From the NCBI RefSeq assembly GCF_964656455.1, contig NC_135726.1, positions 34,005,930-34,069,929 of the forward strand: a DNA stretch of 64,000 nucleotides, read 5' to 3'. Source of the DNA: Halichoerus grypus. Taxonomy: Eukaryota > Chordata > Mammalia > Carnivora > Phocidae. How positions within the stretch are numbered: the stretch's first letter is position 1; the number at the start of each line of letters is the position of its first letter. A program made the position numbers and the translations under genes. This document shows, piece after piece, positions 46,171 through 55,879 of the stretch. The notes below the pieces were generated by a model. It had not been told where the DNA came from and made no database searches. It worked only from the letters and a program-made list of their open reading frames with translations.

Positions 46171-46385
46171 CAGTATGTGAGGTTATGGGCTTTGATGTTT
46201 CACCTGCAATAGGCTTGAAATCCCAAGACCTGAGATGAAATCTTACATGTGTCACTACTGATGCGATGCTGGGCAAGTTGCTTCACCTCTCTGAGCCTGT
46301 GTTTTCTTATCTCCTGAAGTGAAACAGCATTATTTCCAATCAAGTGTCTTGAAGATTAAATAAAATAATATATATAAAGTACTTA
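46165..46385 (-). repeat. MIR SINE, minus orientation
   Basis: 'gtcactactgatgcgatgctgggcaagttgcttcacctctctgagcctg' (46253-46299) and 'cttgaagattaaataaaata'. The left part is also present at 47802-47928. Confidence 0.7.
46178..46304. repeat. Local duplication A, copy 1 (127 bp)
   Basis: Matches 47802-47928 at 124 of 127 positions by eye, without gaps. It overlaps the beginning of a reversed MIR (46165-46380: 'gggcaagttgcttcacctctctgagcc'). Confidence 0.93.
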
Positions 46386-46624
46386 CCCTTGTTCACCTTA
46401 AATCTCAGGCTACATTGTAGCTGCTCTCAGCCCATATAAAGGTGCTTAGCAAAAAGTGCCTGCCTCAAAGCAGGTGCTCAGCAAATCAGTGCTTTCCCAA
46501 GGTGTCACTTGAGTGTGTACTGCTGGTGTTACTTTTATTTTAAAATGATTTGTTCCGGTTGCCTTTCATTTATAACAAGTGACGGGACTCCCAAGTGTAT
46601 CTGTTAATGCATTTACTCTAGATG

Positions 46625-46942
46625 CGAACTTGGCGAACATTCTCTGTAAAGGGCTAGAGAGTGAATATTTTGGACTTGGCGGGTCACACATGGTCTGTGT
46701 CACAGCTATTCAACTCTGCTGTGTTATAGCACAAAAGGAGCCATAGACCACGTGTGACTAAATGGGTATGACTGTGAAAAAAACTTTATCAGTGGGCACT
46801 AAAATTTGGATTTCATACAGTTTTCGCATGTCACCTAATATTCTTTTGATTTTTTTTCCCCAACCATTTAAAAATTTAAAGACTATTCTTAGCTGGTGGG
46901 CTATATAGAAACAGATGGTGGGGTGGGTTTGGTCTGTGGGGT
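46625..46942 (-). mobile_element. Non-autonomous hAT (Charlie-type) transposon, minus orientation
   Basis: Reversed relative to the copy at 31746: 'ttctctgtaaagggctagagagtgaatattttggac', 'atggtctgtgtcacagctattcaactctgc' and a central 'aaaaaactttatcagtgggcac'. Terminal repeats are eroded. Confidence 0.78.
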
Positions 46943-46950
46943 AGATTTGG

Positions 46951-47052
46951 TATCGTTATTTGGCTATTTATCTTACTTAAAATCAAGGTTCTTGAGTTCT
47001 GGGACCTTATCTAGCTAGGATCCTACAGGGCCTGGTGCATAGCAGGCCCTCA
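46951..47052. repeat. Local duplication B, copy 1 (102 bp)
   Basis: Matches 48419-48520 at 98 of 102 positions by eye, without gaps. Its right part resembles an L2/MIR-type tail ('cctggtgcatagcaggccctca'). Confidence 0.93.
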
Positions 47053-47092
47053 TTTGCTGACCCCGATACAGAGTGTTCATTAAATTTACACA

Positions 47093-47200
47093 GGGGCACC
47101 TGGCTGGCTCAGTCGGTAAAGCATGCAACTCTTGATCTTGGGGTTGTGAGTTTGAGCCCCATGTTGGGTGTAGACATTACTTAAAATAAAATCTTAAAAA
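47093..47200 (+). mobile_element. Short, older carnivore SINE
   Basis: GGGGCACCTGGCTGGCTCAG head, 'aagcatgcaactcttgatc', 'atgttgggtgtagacattac' and AAAATAAAATCTT tail. Duplication AATTTACAYA at 47083-47092 and 47201-47210. Confidence 0.94.
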
Positions 47201-47214
47201 AATTTACATAACAG

Positions 47215-47730
47215 TGAATTGATTTAAGAATAATGTGAAGTAGAGAAGAATACAGATGATATGTGGATCTGGAGAATATTCTGACAGTGGTACAAGTTGG
47301 GGCTTATAAACACATCAATAGGTGTTTATTGTCCATAAAGCTGAACAATCTGGTTCAGCCTAACGGTCCAGCTGGACCTCTTCGAGGCCCAGCCAAACTG
47401 GGCTTCTGTTTCCCCACGCACACCCTGCACATTTCCCAGCCCTTTGGTCTGGAATAACCCCTCTGAGTTGTTTTTACTGACAGTACTTCTGACACCAAAT
47501 GTGTGGGATTTTTCCAGACTAACAACCAGTTCAACTCTCCAGACACCTACTGGATGTCTTACGGTTCATTCAATTCTGACATGAAGTACCTGGAGCCAAC
47601 ATTAGACTCCATAGGTTTAAGGGCTCAGTCCCACAAGAATGCCCTCATTTCAGATACTGGTTGCAAGGAATGGGGGCCAAGGTACCCACACTTCTATCTG
47701 ACTCGGCTGCAAAGTAGGGGGTTCCCACAA
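47215..47730. other. Unannotated stretch
   Basis: About 515 bp between a SINE and the hairpin. Frames of up to 96 codons without domains. Confidence 0.4.
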
Positions 47731-47732
47731 CC

Positions 47733-47783
47733 CCTCCTTTCAGGTTCAACAACTTGCTCAAATTTGTTGAACCTGAAAGGAGG
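47733..47783. repeat. Perfect 20-bp inverted repeat with 11-base loop (hairpin)
   Basis: Left arm 47733-47752 (CCTCCTTTCAGGTTCAACAA) and right arm 47764-47783 are exact reverse complements around CTTGCTCAAAT. A T-run typical of a transcription terminator is absent, and the context is not that of a small RNA gene. It adjoins duplication A copy 2. Confidence 0.95.
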
Positions 47784-47801
47784 AGTTGCTTGACCCTCCT
47801 T

Positions 47802-47928
47802 TGAGGTTATGGGCTTTGATGTTTCACCTGCAATAGGCTTGAAATCCCAAGACCTGAGATGAAATCTTACATGTGTCACTACTGATGTGACCCTGGGCAA
47901 GTTGCTTCACCTCTCTGAGCCTGTGTTT
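47802..47928. repeat. Local duplication A, copy 2 (127 bp)
   Basis: Second copy of 46178-46304, direct orientation, 1624 bp downstream. Here the MIR word reads TGTGACCCTGGGCAAG, closer to the family consensus than copy 1, so copy 2 kept the ancestral bases. Confidence 0.93.
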
Positions 47929-48103
47929 CTGTGAGACCAGCAATGCCCAAATCATGACCACCCTGATCATGGAACTCAGGAAAGTGCTGTACTTATCACT
48001 CCCAGCTTATTAGAAAGGATACAAAAGAATAACCAGATGGAGCGGTATGTAGGGTGAGGAATGGAAGGGTCTAGAGCACAGGAACTTCTGTCAGGGACAA
48101 AGA

Positions 48104-48222
48104 TTATATATATATATAATATAGTATATATATATACACTATATATAATATGTATAATATAATATATAATATATAATAATATAATAATATAATATATATA
48201 TTATTATATATATATATAGTCT
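48104..48222. repeat. AT-rich (TA/TAA)n low-complexity tract
   Basis: Almost pure A/T of about 118 bp with one CAC interruption near 48136-48140. Likely length-polymorphic. Confidence 0.93.
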
Positions 48223-48418
48223 TTTTATATCATGATATCACACCTTCCCATTATGCTCATTAAAATCACGTCCTTGAAGGGCCACGTTAAATACCAACCC
48301 TGTCAAAACCTGCGAGCGATTCCTCCCTACCCCCACAAATGCTATTTTCCCTTCTCTGTTCCTTCTCTTCATGCCCTTTTCTCTCAGCAATAGCTTGTTG
48401 GCACCTCCATTATTGTAT

Positions 48419-48520
48419 TATAGTTATTTGGCTATTTATCTTACTTAAAATCAAGGTTCTTGAGGTCTGGGACCTTATCTAGCTAGGATCCCACAGGGCC
48501 TGGCGCATAGCAGGCCCTCA
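48419..48520. repeat. Local duplication B, copy 2 (102 bp)
   Basis: Second copy of 46951-47052, direct orientation, 1468 bp downstream. A and B keep their order in both places, but the sequence between them differs. Confidence 0.93.
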
Positions 48521-48529
48521 GAAAGCATT

Positions 48530-49235
48530 TCTTGAATTTTGTTTCCTTGAATTGAAAATAGGCTTTGACGTTATTCTGGCCCCTGCATAACTGACGTAAT
48601 GGAGTGCAAGAGATCAGCTAGTCTAAAATGTAGTAAATGGAGCAGGCCTGGTGGGAGGCTTAGGAGGGGAAAGGCCTGGGGGGCCCGGGGCCGGCAGAGA
48701 GTCTGGTTTGGTCTGGAAGGTGGCATGGCTCGTCTGTATTCGTGACACCTTTGGCAGGAAGCGGGCCTGAACAGAGACAAAAGTAGGGCTTCTCAGAGCT
48801 TCCCACGCATCCGAGAGGCTGAGCAAAGAGCACAGTGAAATTCAGCTGCTGGTTCCCTCTGGGCCTCAAGAGAGGTCTGAGAAGGGCCTCATGATACGCA
48901 TCGTGCCCCAGTTCCACGGAGTGAATCAGGCTCTGAAGCAATTGGCAATCGGCCTTAATCACGAGCCACATCTTGCAGGTTCTGGACAGACGAGCTTTGT
49001 CATTTCTCTGAGGGAATCTCTGCCATTTGTCTCCCAGGCTCCGAGCAGCAACCCCCCCACCCCCTGCCCCATCTAGCCCTGATGAGATGGCAATTTAAAC
49101 CGCTCCGATTAGCAGGTTTCATTAGGTAAGAAGGACCGATTAAGCAACAGTGGCCCAAATAACCTTTGTGGTACAGACACTTTTTCGAAGCCAGTGGAAG
49201 TCTTGCCAAATTAAAGAATGTCAGGATGAGATACT
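48530..49235. other. Unique sequence, candidate conserved noncoding element
   Basis: About 700 bp without legible repeats. 48880-49200 is free of low complexity and contains homeodomain-like ATTA/TTAAT and CAATTGGCAATC words. No exon is supported. Whether it is conserved cannot be judged from one sequence. Confidence 0.3.
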
Positions 49236-49239
49236 ATGA

Positions 49240-49330
49240 ATATCAGTTTCCTTCTCTTTGGCAGTGGAGAGGATTAATTAAATGCTTGTGAAGTGCTTTG
49301 AAAGTTTAAGCTGTTAAGAATTATTGTTCT
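49240..49330 (-). repeat. MIR-type SINE fragment, minus orientation
   Basis: 'gaggattaattaaatgcttgtgaagtgctttgaaagtttaagctg' (49269-49313) fits the reversed 5' part of a MIR family. Confidence 0.6.
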
Positions 49331-49890
49331 GTGTAATAGGGAAAAAATAGAATTCTTGGCTCATTAAAGCGGTAATGTTGTAAGCCTGGGTGCTCTTCTC
49401 TGGGTATCTTTGAGAGCTACATTTTTATTAAAAGAAAGAAAGAGGAGAAATGTGTCTATGAATACACATTACACGTGCTGGAAAGTCAGCTGGGTTTATC
49501 AGTGTTTCTGTTGACTAGGAGATGAACTGCAAGAAGCTGTTTCTTATTGACTACCAAAGAGACAGTTACGAAGAAGCAATTGTTCAAATGTGTGGGGACA
49601 GCCTCCCTAAAATATTAGCAGACAGGCATTTGCTTTCTCTCGAGGGACGAAAAGGCTGTGAGATTCTGTGCATGCAAACACGCAGCTCAGTGAGCTTTGA
49701 TGGTCTCTTCCATCTTAACATGACTAAACTAGGCAGACATCCCTCTGCCTTCACTCTGTTGGCAGATTGGCCCAGGGACGTTTTTTGCTTTGTTTCCAGA
49801 TGTTCTGTGATATCTGAAAGGGCGCCATCCTCCGTGGGCTCTCACTTCTCTTTCCATCTTTATTGACTGAGGGCTTACACTTCCTTTCAT
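49331..49890. other. Unannotated stretch
   Basis: About 560 bp. A plus frame of 114 codons (49522-49866) has no recognisable domain and no flanking splice signals I trust. Confidence 0.35.
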
Positions 49891-49891
49891 G

Positions 49892-50372
49892 TCTGTACGA
49901 GCTTCCTAGGGCTGCTGTAGCAAATGACTGTAAAGTCAATGGCTTCAAACAACACAAATGGATCTTCTTACAGTTCTGGAGGTCAGAAGTCTAAAATCAG
50001 TCTCACTGGGCTCACGCCAAGGTGTCGGCAAGGCTGGTTCCTTCTGGAGGCTCCAGGGGAGAATCTGTTTCCCTGCCTTTTCAGCTTTCTGGAGGCCGCC
50101 TGCGTTTCCTGGCTCCAGGCTCTTTCCCAGCACTACCCTGATCTCTGCTTCTGTCCTCACGTGTCCTTCTCTCTGACTCTCCTGCTTGCCTCTTTCCTGT
50201 TTAAAAGACCCTTGTGATTATATTGGATCCACTGGGACAGTCCAGGATGATCTCCTCTCAAGATCCTCAACTCAACCCCCATCTGCAGAGTCCTTTTTGT
50301 CCTGTAAGGGGACACGGTCACAGTTCTGGAGATTAGCTTATGGGTGTTTGCGGGGCTGTTATTCTGTCTGCC
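49892..50372 (-). mobile_element. MaLR/MLT1-like solo LTR, minus orientation
   Basis: 'cttcctagggctgctgtagcaaatgac', 'tcttacagttctggaggtcagaagtc', 'ccaaggtgtcggcaaggctggttcc', 'ggaggctccaggggagaatctgtttcc' and 'gattatattggatccactggg', in reversed LTR order. Confidence 0.82.
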
Positions 50373-50409
50373 GCCGTGCCCATCCCCCAGCCCCTTCCTG
50401 TTGTTTTCT

Positions 50410-50580
50410 GTCTACCCCAGCCAAGCCCTGTCCTAAATGTTTCACGTGGATTCACTCATTTAATCTTCACAACCACCCTCGAACAGAGGTCTGTTATTAT
50501 AGATGAGCAAACTAAGGCAAAAAGGTTAAATTACTTGCCTAGTGTCTCTAACTTAGTACCATCTAGAACTCACAGATTTT
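50410..50580 (+). repeat. MIR SINE, plus orientation
   Basis: 'gtcctaaatgtttcacgtggattcactcatttaatcttcacaacc' (50430-50474), 'tattatagatgagcaaactaaggc' and 'ggttaaattacttgcctagtg'. Confidence 0.82.
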
Positions 50581-50647
50581 GTCCTTAAAGACTTTTCATT
50601 GTCTTTATTGCTTTTAATTATAAACGCAACACAATATAGGTGAATAA

Positions 50648-50865
50648 AGGGGACACCTGGGTGGCTCAGTCAGTTAAGCATCCGACTCTAGATTTTGGCT
50701 CAGGTCATGATCTTAGGGTGCTGAGATTGAGCCCCATGTCGGGCTCCACTCTCAGCACAGTCTGCTTGTCCCTCTCCCTCCTCCTCAGCTCCTCCTCCAG
50801 CTCATGCATTCTCTCTCTCCCCCTCTCAAATAAATAAATAAATAAAATATTTTAAAAAATAATAA
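50648..50865 (+). mobile_element. Carnivore SINE
   Basis: 'gggacacctgggtggctcagtcagttaagcatccgactc' head (over 50649-50688), CT-rich body and AAATAAATAAATAAATAAAATATTTT tail. Target duplication not clear. Confidence 0.93.
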
Positions 50866-51129
50866 TTCAAATGAAAGTCAGTCTCCCTCTCCTCCACAAC
50901 ATCTTCCTCTGGATCCCCCGCTCCTAGTGGCCCTCTGCAATTTTAGTGCTTCTAGTAGTCACCACTATACCCTACATGTTATACACATGCCTTAATTTTT
51001 TAACTAACATATAGTTGTACGTAGTTGTCTAGATAACATATACTTTTATTAATTCTAAAATTATTAAAATGAGAATCCTGAATTTAAAAAGAATTCATGG
51101 GTAAACCCCTAGAGATCAGCTAACTTAGT

Positions 51130-51352
51130 TGAAACACACAGGCACAGAGCAAAGAGCAAAGGTTTTGGAGCTCCGAGGACCTGGATGCTAACTTTCACTC
51201 CACCACTTATTAGTGCATGCCCTGGAAAAAACTACTTACCCTCTCCTGAATTTCAGTTCCCTCATCCTGAAAACCTTCATACATACTCTTAGTTGTAAAT
51301 GAAGTAACCTGTACTTTAAGCAAGTTAGGAGTTCAATAAATGCTAGTTCTTC
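51130..51352 (-). repeat. MIR SINE, minus orientation
   Basis: 'ggttttggagctccgaggacctggatgc', 'ctccaccacttattagtgcatgccctgg', 'cagttccctcatcctgaaaacc' and 'gagttcaataaatgctagttc' in reversed MIR order. Confidence 0.78.
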
Positions 51353-51441
51353 CAAGAAAGAAGGAAAAGATATCTGCTAACAATGAGTGAAAACATGGAC
51401 CAAAAAAATGGTAAATAGATTCTGTTGGCAGCCAGAGTTTT

Positions 51442-51647
51442 TCTTTTTTTTTTTTTTAAGGTTTTATTTATTTATTCGAGAGAGAGAGCGAGAGAGAGCA
51501 CGAGCAGGGTGGAGGGGAGGGGAGGGGTAGAGGGAGAAGCAGACTCCCCTCTGAGCAGGGAGCCCGATTTAGGACTCCATCCCAGGGCACTGGGATCATG
51601 ACCTGAGCCGAAGGCAGATACTCAACCGACTGAGCCACTCAGGCCCC
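51442..51647 (-). mobile_element. Carnivore SINE, minus orientation
   Basis: Poly-T, AAGGTTTTATTTATTTATTCGAGAG, body with GGAGGGGAGGGGAGGGG, and CTGAGCCACTCAGGCCCC. Perfect duplication GGCAGCCAGAGTTTT at 51427-51441 and 51648-51662. Confidence 0.96.
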
Positions 51648-51689
51648 GGCAGCCAGAGTTTTTATGGACATCATCCTTGTCTCATATTT

Positions 51690-51800
51690 CTTCGCTTAAT
51701 GAAAATTTTGAGGGCTCTCTCTGTGCCAGGCACTGTGCTAGGTCTTCATGGGGACACAGTGGTGAATGTGTCATGCCCCTGCCTTCCAAAGGCGTATTGT
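51690..51800 (+). repeat. Ancient SINE/LINE-like fragment (MIR-like)
   Basis: 'gagggctctctctgtgccaggcactgtgctaggtcttcatggggacacagtggtgaa' (51710-51766) is a widespread mammalian repeat pattern; family uncertain. Confidence 0.5.
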
Positions 51801-51840
51801 ACTCCTTAGCACGTAACAGGAGCTCAACATATAATTTTTA

Positions 51841-52063
51841 TTTTTATTTTTTATTTTTTATTTATTTATTTTTTTAAAAGATTTTATTTCTTTATTTGAC
51901 AGAGAGAGAGAGCACAAACAGGGGGAGTGGCAGGCAGAGGCAGAGAGAGAAGCAGGCTCCCCGCAGAGCAAAGGAAGCCTGATGTGGGACTCGATCCCAG
52001 GACCCCAGGATCATGACCTGAGCCGAAGGCAGTCGCTTAACCAACTGAGCCACCCAGGCGCCC
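51841..52063 (-). mobile_element. Carnivore SINE, minus orientation
   Basis: Long T/A-rich left end, AAAAGATTTTATTTCTTTATTTGACAG, body and CTGAGCCACCCAGGCGCC. Perfect duplication CTCAACATATAATTTTTA at 51823-51840 and 52064-52081. Confidence 0.97.
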
Positions 52064-52084
52064 CTCAACATATAATTTTTAAAG

Positions 52085-53380
52085 AGGCTAAATCCTGATG
52101 ACTATAAAGAAAAGATTTGGATCCTTGGAAATGATTGTGTATTGCGAGGTGGGGGGTATGGAGAAGAGGCAAGGGTGGGCAGGGATTAGAGCCAAAGCAC
52201 TGGGACTATACTAGTATACTAATTGCATTTCATTGATTTAAGGCTGACATTTGGAAAGTAATTGTTGTTAATATCACCTACTCCCACAGACCACCAGGTG
52301 CATTCGAGCCTATATGATTTTTCTAGCTTCTTGCAAAATTTAGTGTCTAGCATGTCATCTTTTTCCTGAAGAAATAGATTAAATTCAAGGAGAAAACAGT
52401 GGTGGGCAAATGCATTTTCTGACCATTTCAGCTTTTGGGAACTTTCTACAGTTAGTCCCAGTCACCTTTTTGGATGTTCATGCTGTGTCTCCAATTTTTT
52501 CTCCACCATGTTTGGCAGAATTTGTTTTGGATGCTGTTTAAGACGTTCACTATCCAGACAGTGAATGACTGGCAACAGCTGTGTCTGATAAAGAAAACAT
52601 TGTTTCTGCTCTGCTTCAGGCATGTCTGACATGTTGGGGACCTGCTTTCCTTTGCAAAGCTGATAGGAATCTATTTGGGGAGGGAGGAGTGCCTCCCGGT
52701 TTCAGGCCAAGAAATGTTCTCGGTTTGGCTAGCAGCAGAGCTAAGCTTGGAAGGAAATGCTAACGTCTTCAGAGCTATCCACCTAAGCTGAATGGTAAAT
52801 GGGTATTGACGGTCTAACATAAGAGCTGTTAGTGGTAGTTTCCTGGGCAGGAGATATCTATGATTACCTGGAAACAAACAGCCCATCAGCGATCCAGAAG
52901 TGATGGGTTTGGTCTTGTGAACCGGTCTGTTGTAAAACGACTATACTGACGTTAGACACTTGAAAACATCTTTACTGTCTTAAACTAGTTTTGCCCACTT
53001 TGACAATGTTATCTGGGATTGTGTATATTCCATGCAAAGGAAAATTTGCTTTGACTATTTAGAGGACAGTCTGTGTTCCTTGAATGACACACATTCATCA
53101 AATGAGTCAGTGAATTAGTAGAGGCTTGATGGAAGAGAAATTTGAAATATGGGCCTTCCAAAAATTCAGGGATTGCAGAGACCTATTCAGAAATCTACTA
53201 ATTAGAGCAGCAGTAGGACAAGGACTAAACAAAGGCAGGATTTGTGCTTTGGGAAAAGGGCACTGGTAACTGGGGGAAGGGAAGGCTATGCTAAGTGAGG
53301 CTAAAGCTTTGTGCTTTTGGGAGCGTTTGGAAAGTTACTATAGCATTGTATGGTACTGGAGGGATGATATGGAGTATATC
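52085..53380. other. Unique noncoding stretch
   Basis: About 1.3 kb with no legible repeats, low GC and no frame above 71 codons. Candidate for old, single-copy intergenic sequence. Confidence 0.4.
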
Positions 53381-53466
53381 TGCTATATATAAATATATAT
53401 ATCTGTATATCTGATATATATAATATATAACAATATAAAATATATGTAATTTGAATATATATAATT
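53381..53466. repeat. AT-rich (TA)n low-complexity tract
   Basis: Mostly TATATA/ATAT words with a few C and G interruptions, immediately left of the triple-SINE cluster. Confidence 0.85.
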
Positions 53467-53480
53467 TGAGTTCATGTTTC

Positions 53481-53669
53481 TTCTTTCTTTCTTTCTTCTT
53501 TTTTTTTTAGAGAGGGAGAGAGAGAGAGAGGAGGGGAGGAGGGAGAGTGAGAATCTTAAGCGGGCTCCTCGCTGTGCGTGTGGGGCTCAATCTCACAACC
53601 CTGAGATGGTGACCTGAGCTGAAATCAAGAGTCAGACGCTTAACCGACTGAGCCCACCCAGGTGCCCCT
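53481..53669 (-). mobile_element. Carnivore SINE, first of three in series
   Basis: (TTCT)n / poly-T left end, GA-rich body, 'gtggggctcaatctcacaacc' and CTGAGCCCACCCAGGTGCC. Bounded by TGAGTTCATGTTTC (53467-53480) and TGAATTCGTGTTTT (53670-53683). Confidence 0.94.
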
Positions 53670-53683
53670 TGAATTCGTGTTTT

Positions 53684-53887
53684 GTTTTTTTTTTTAATTT
53701 TTAAAAAATTTTTATTTTTTAGAGAGAGAGCCAGGGGTGGGGAGGGGCAGAGAGAGAGACAGGGAGAGAGAGAATCTCAAGCAGGCTCTATGCTCAGCAC
53801 AGAGCCCAAAGTGGGGCTTGATTCCACAACCCCAAGATCACAACCTGAGCTGAAGTCACTCAACCAACTGAGCTACCCAGGCGCCCC
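53684..53887 (-). mobile_element. Carnivore SINE, second of three in series
   Basis: Left end 'tttttttaatttttaaaaaatttttattttt' (53686-53720), GA-rich body, 'gtggggcttgattccacaacc' and CTGAGCTACCCAGGCGCC. Bounded by the target word on both sides (53670-53683 and 53888-53900). Confidence 0.94.
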
Positions 53888-53900
53888 TGAGTTCATGTTT

Positions 53901-54090
53901 TTTTTTTTTTAAAGATTTTATTTATTTGACAGAGAGAGATAAAAAGGGAATACAAGCATGGGGGAGCTGGAGAAAGAGAAGCAGGCTCCCCGCTGAGCAG
54001 GGAGCCGGATGTGGGGCTGGATCCCAGGACGCTGGGATCATGACCCCAGCCGAAGGCAGATGCTTAACGACTGAGCCACCCAGGCGCCCC
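53901..54090 (-). mobile_element. Carnivore SINE, third of three in series
   Basis: Poly-T, AAAGATTTTATTTATTTGACAG, body, 'gatgtggggctggatccc' and CTGAGCCACCCAGGCGCC. Bounded by TGAGTTCATGTTT (53888-53900) and TGAATTTGTGTTTCTT (54091-54106). The closest of the three to the young sub-family consensus. Confidence 0.95.
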
Positions 54091-54106
54091 TGAATTTGTG
54101 TTTCTT

Positions 54107-55620
54107 AAATTAAGTACACTGGTGTGCCCAGAGATCTGGCTAGACAGGTGTGTCTGAGTGCTTTTAATTCATGGAACAGTTTAAAAATAGCCACGTAAAA
54201 GAGTGTGCAGTGAGGAAGAGTGTGTGTGCATGTGTATATTTTTAGAGAATTCCCATGTGAAGGAAATAATGATATCTAATTTTGAACGTGGTTTAATTGT
54301 TAAAAATCATGTACCAATAGAGTAAGTCAAAACACATTCTACTTATTCTACCTGCTCCTACTTCATCTCTTGGGTAGACTCTCGCCAGGCACCATGAAAA
54401 GACTAATTGTCATTGTTATCTGACCTATATTAAGTATCAAGTTGCTATGAATTCATACAAGATCCCAAAGTATAGATGTGTCGTCAGTGTCTGATTTATT
54501 CGTAAGTAGGAAAGAGGAAAATCAAGTTGCTTACTTTCACCAGAGCACTTACAAGGGGTCAGCTACGGGACTAGCACTTTATGTCCCATTGGAGTAGATG
54601 GAATTGTCATTTGATGTGATTTGAGGGGGATAGGAAGGCTCCCTACCCTGAAATATTTTCCCCACATGGCCTGAAAATATCCAGCACTCATCCCGAAATA
54701 TCATCAAGTAGAGCACTACTGGGGGTGGCTTTACAGTTTATCAAACACTTTTCTACAGATTAACTGTCCCGGAAGTAGAGCTGTCTTTCTATTCAGAAAC
54801 AGATGCCTAATTACTTCACAATTGGGCTATTTTCCTTCAAAGGTTTCACATTTATAGTAGTGATGTGCGTGCCCCACCTATCCTCCATTCATACCTCCAG
54901 TAGGAAAGAACTAAATCAGATTGAACCCTTCCTAAATCTGGTTAAGATTAGTGGAGATGAAATCAATCAAATGAGATTAGTTTTGCATAAGCAGGAAGCA
55001 GGAGAAGGAAGAAGTAATTTTGACTCTTCTAGCTGAGAGTGGGCGCCAACCAAGTCAAGGAAGACAAGTGTGAAAATTCCAGGTGCAGAAGTTGCTTCTG
55101 AGCAGCTGACGTAAAATTTTCAACACTTCGAGATTGGTGTGTGGTGTCTCCAGGGAACACTTTGTCCTGGGAACCTCTGCAGCTTAAAAGAATCTACCAG
55201 TTAATAAGGTGACTTCCCTCCTGTCAGCAGTGGGCCAGGTGAGACTCTGTTATTTTCAGATGGACAAAATGCTGTTGGATAAAAGAAGGGACAGGGATAT
55301 GAGGGAGCCAAAAATTTGATTCTGGCAAAGCAGGGTATTTGGAACTTTGTCATATTGGCAAGTTTTCTTTGGTTAATGCCCATTGTACTGTTTGCAGAGG
55401 CCAAGAGGTTCTGGGGAGCAATAGTTCAGTGCTTCTCTTCCCCCTTAGATCCAGAAATTGATCCCTTGTATCCTTTACAATCCCATATGAGGCCACGTGA
55501 CTATTCCTAATGCATCACCTGTGAACATGGAAAAGTTACCTCCAAACTGGAGGGAAACTGAACTTTGTTGACCTTATAACTCCCCCAACCTCCAAAAATA
55601 TGTGAGAGGAAACTGCAGTT
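54107..55620. other. Unannotated intergenic stretch
   Basis: About 1.5 kb. A short MIR-like word lies near 54545-54590 ('agagcacttacaaggggtcagctacgggactagcac'). Otherwise nothing recognised; the longest frame is 77 codons. Confidence 0.4.
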
Positions 55621-55622
55621 TA

Positions 55623-55675
55623 AATAATGTAATTATTTAATTAATTAAATAATAATGTAATTATTTAATTAATTA
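55623..55675. repeat. Two-copy 25-bp AT-rich direct repeat
   Basis: 55623-55647 is repeated exactly at 55651-55675. The shared core TTAATTAATTA is itself nearly palindromic. Confidence 0.88.
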
Positions 55676-55879
55676 TTACAGTAGGAATACTGTAAAATTA
55701 TATTTTGTGCAAGTACTGGTGGGCATTTATATGTACATACCTGGTATGGGATTGTATAAACACATAATGTAGACCATAATTTATGGGCAATTCAAAGGAT
55801 TTTTAAGGGTTATTTTGATTACACTTACATTTTTCTTTATGGGTAAAGTTTAGAACTTAACCCTGGAAAGATGTGATGC

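Noticed and set aside
47733..47783. Hairpin as an intrinsic transcription terminator or microRNA precursor
   Set aside because: A terminator needs a following T-run and a bacterial setting. The stem is 20 bp of perfect pairing, shorter and more perfect than typical microRNA precursors, and the adjoining duplication offers a better mutational explanation.
49522..49866. 114-codon plus frame as a possible exon
   Set aside because: No recognisable domain, no convincing splice sites at either end, and the next 480 bp are an LTR.
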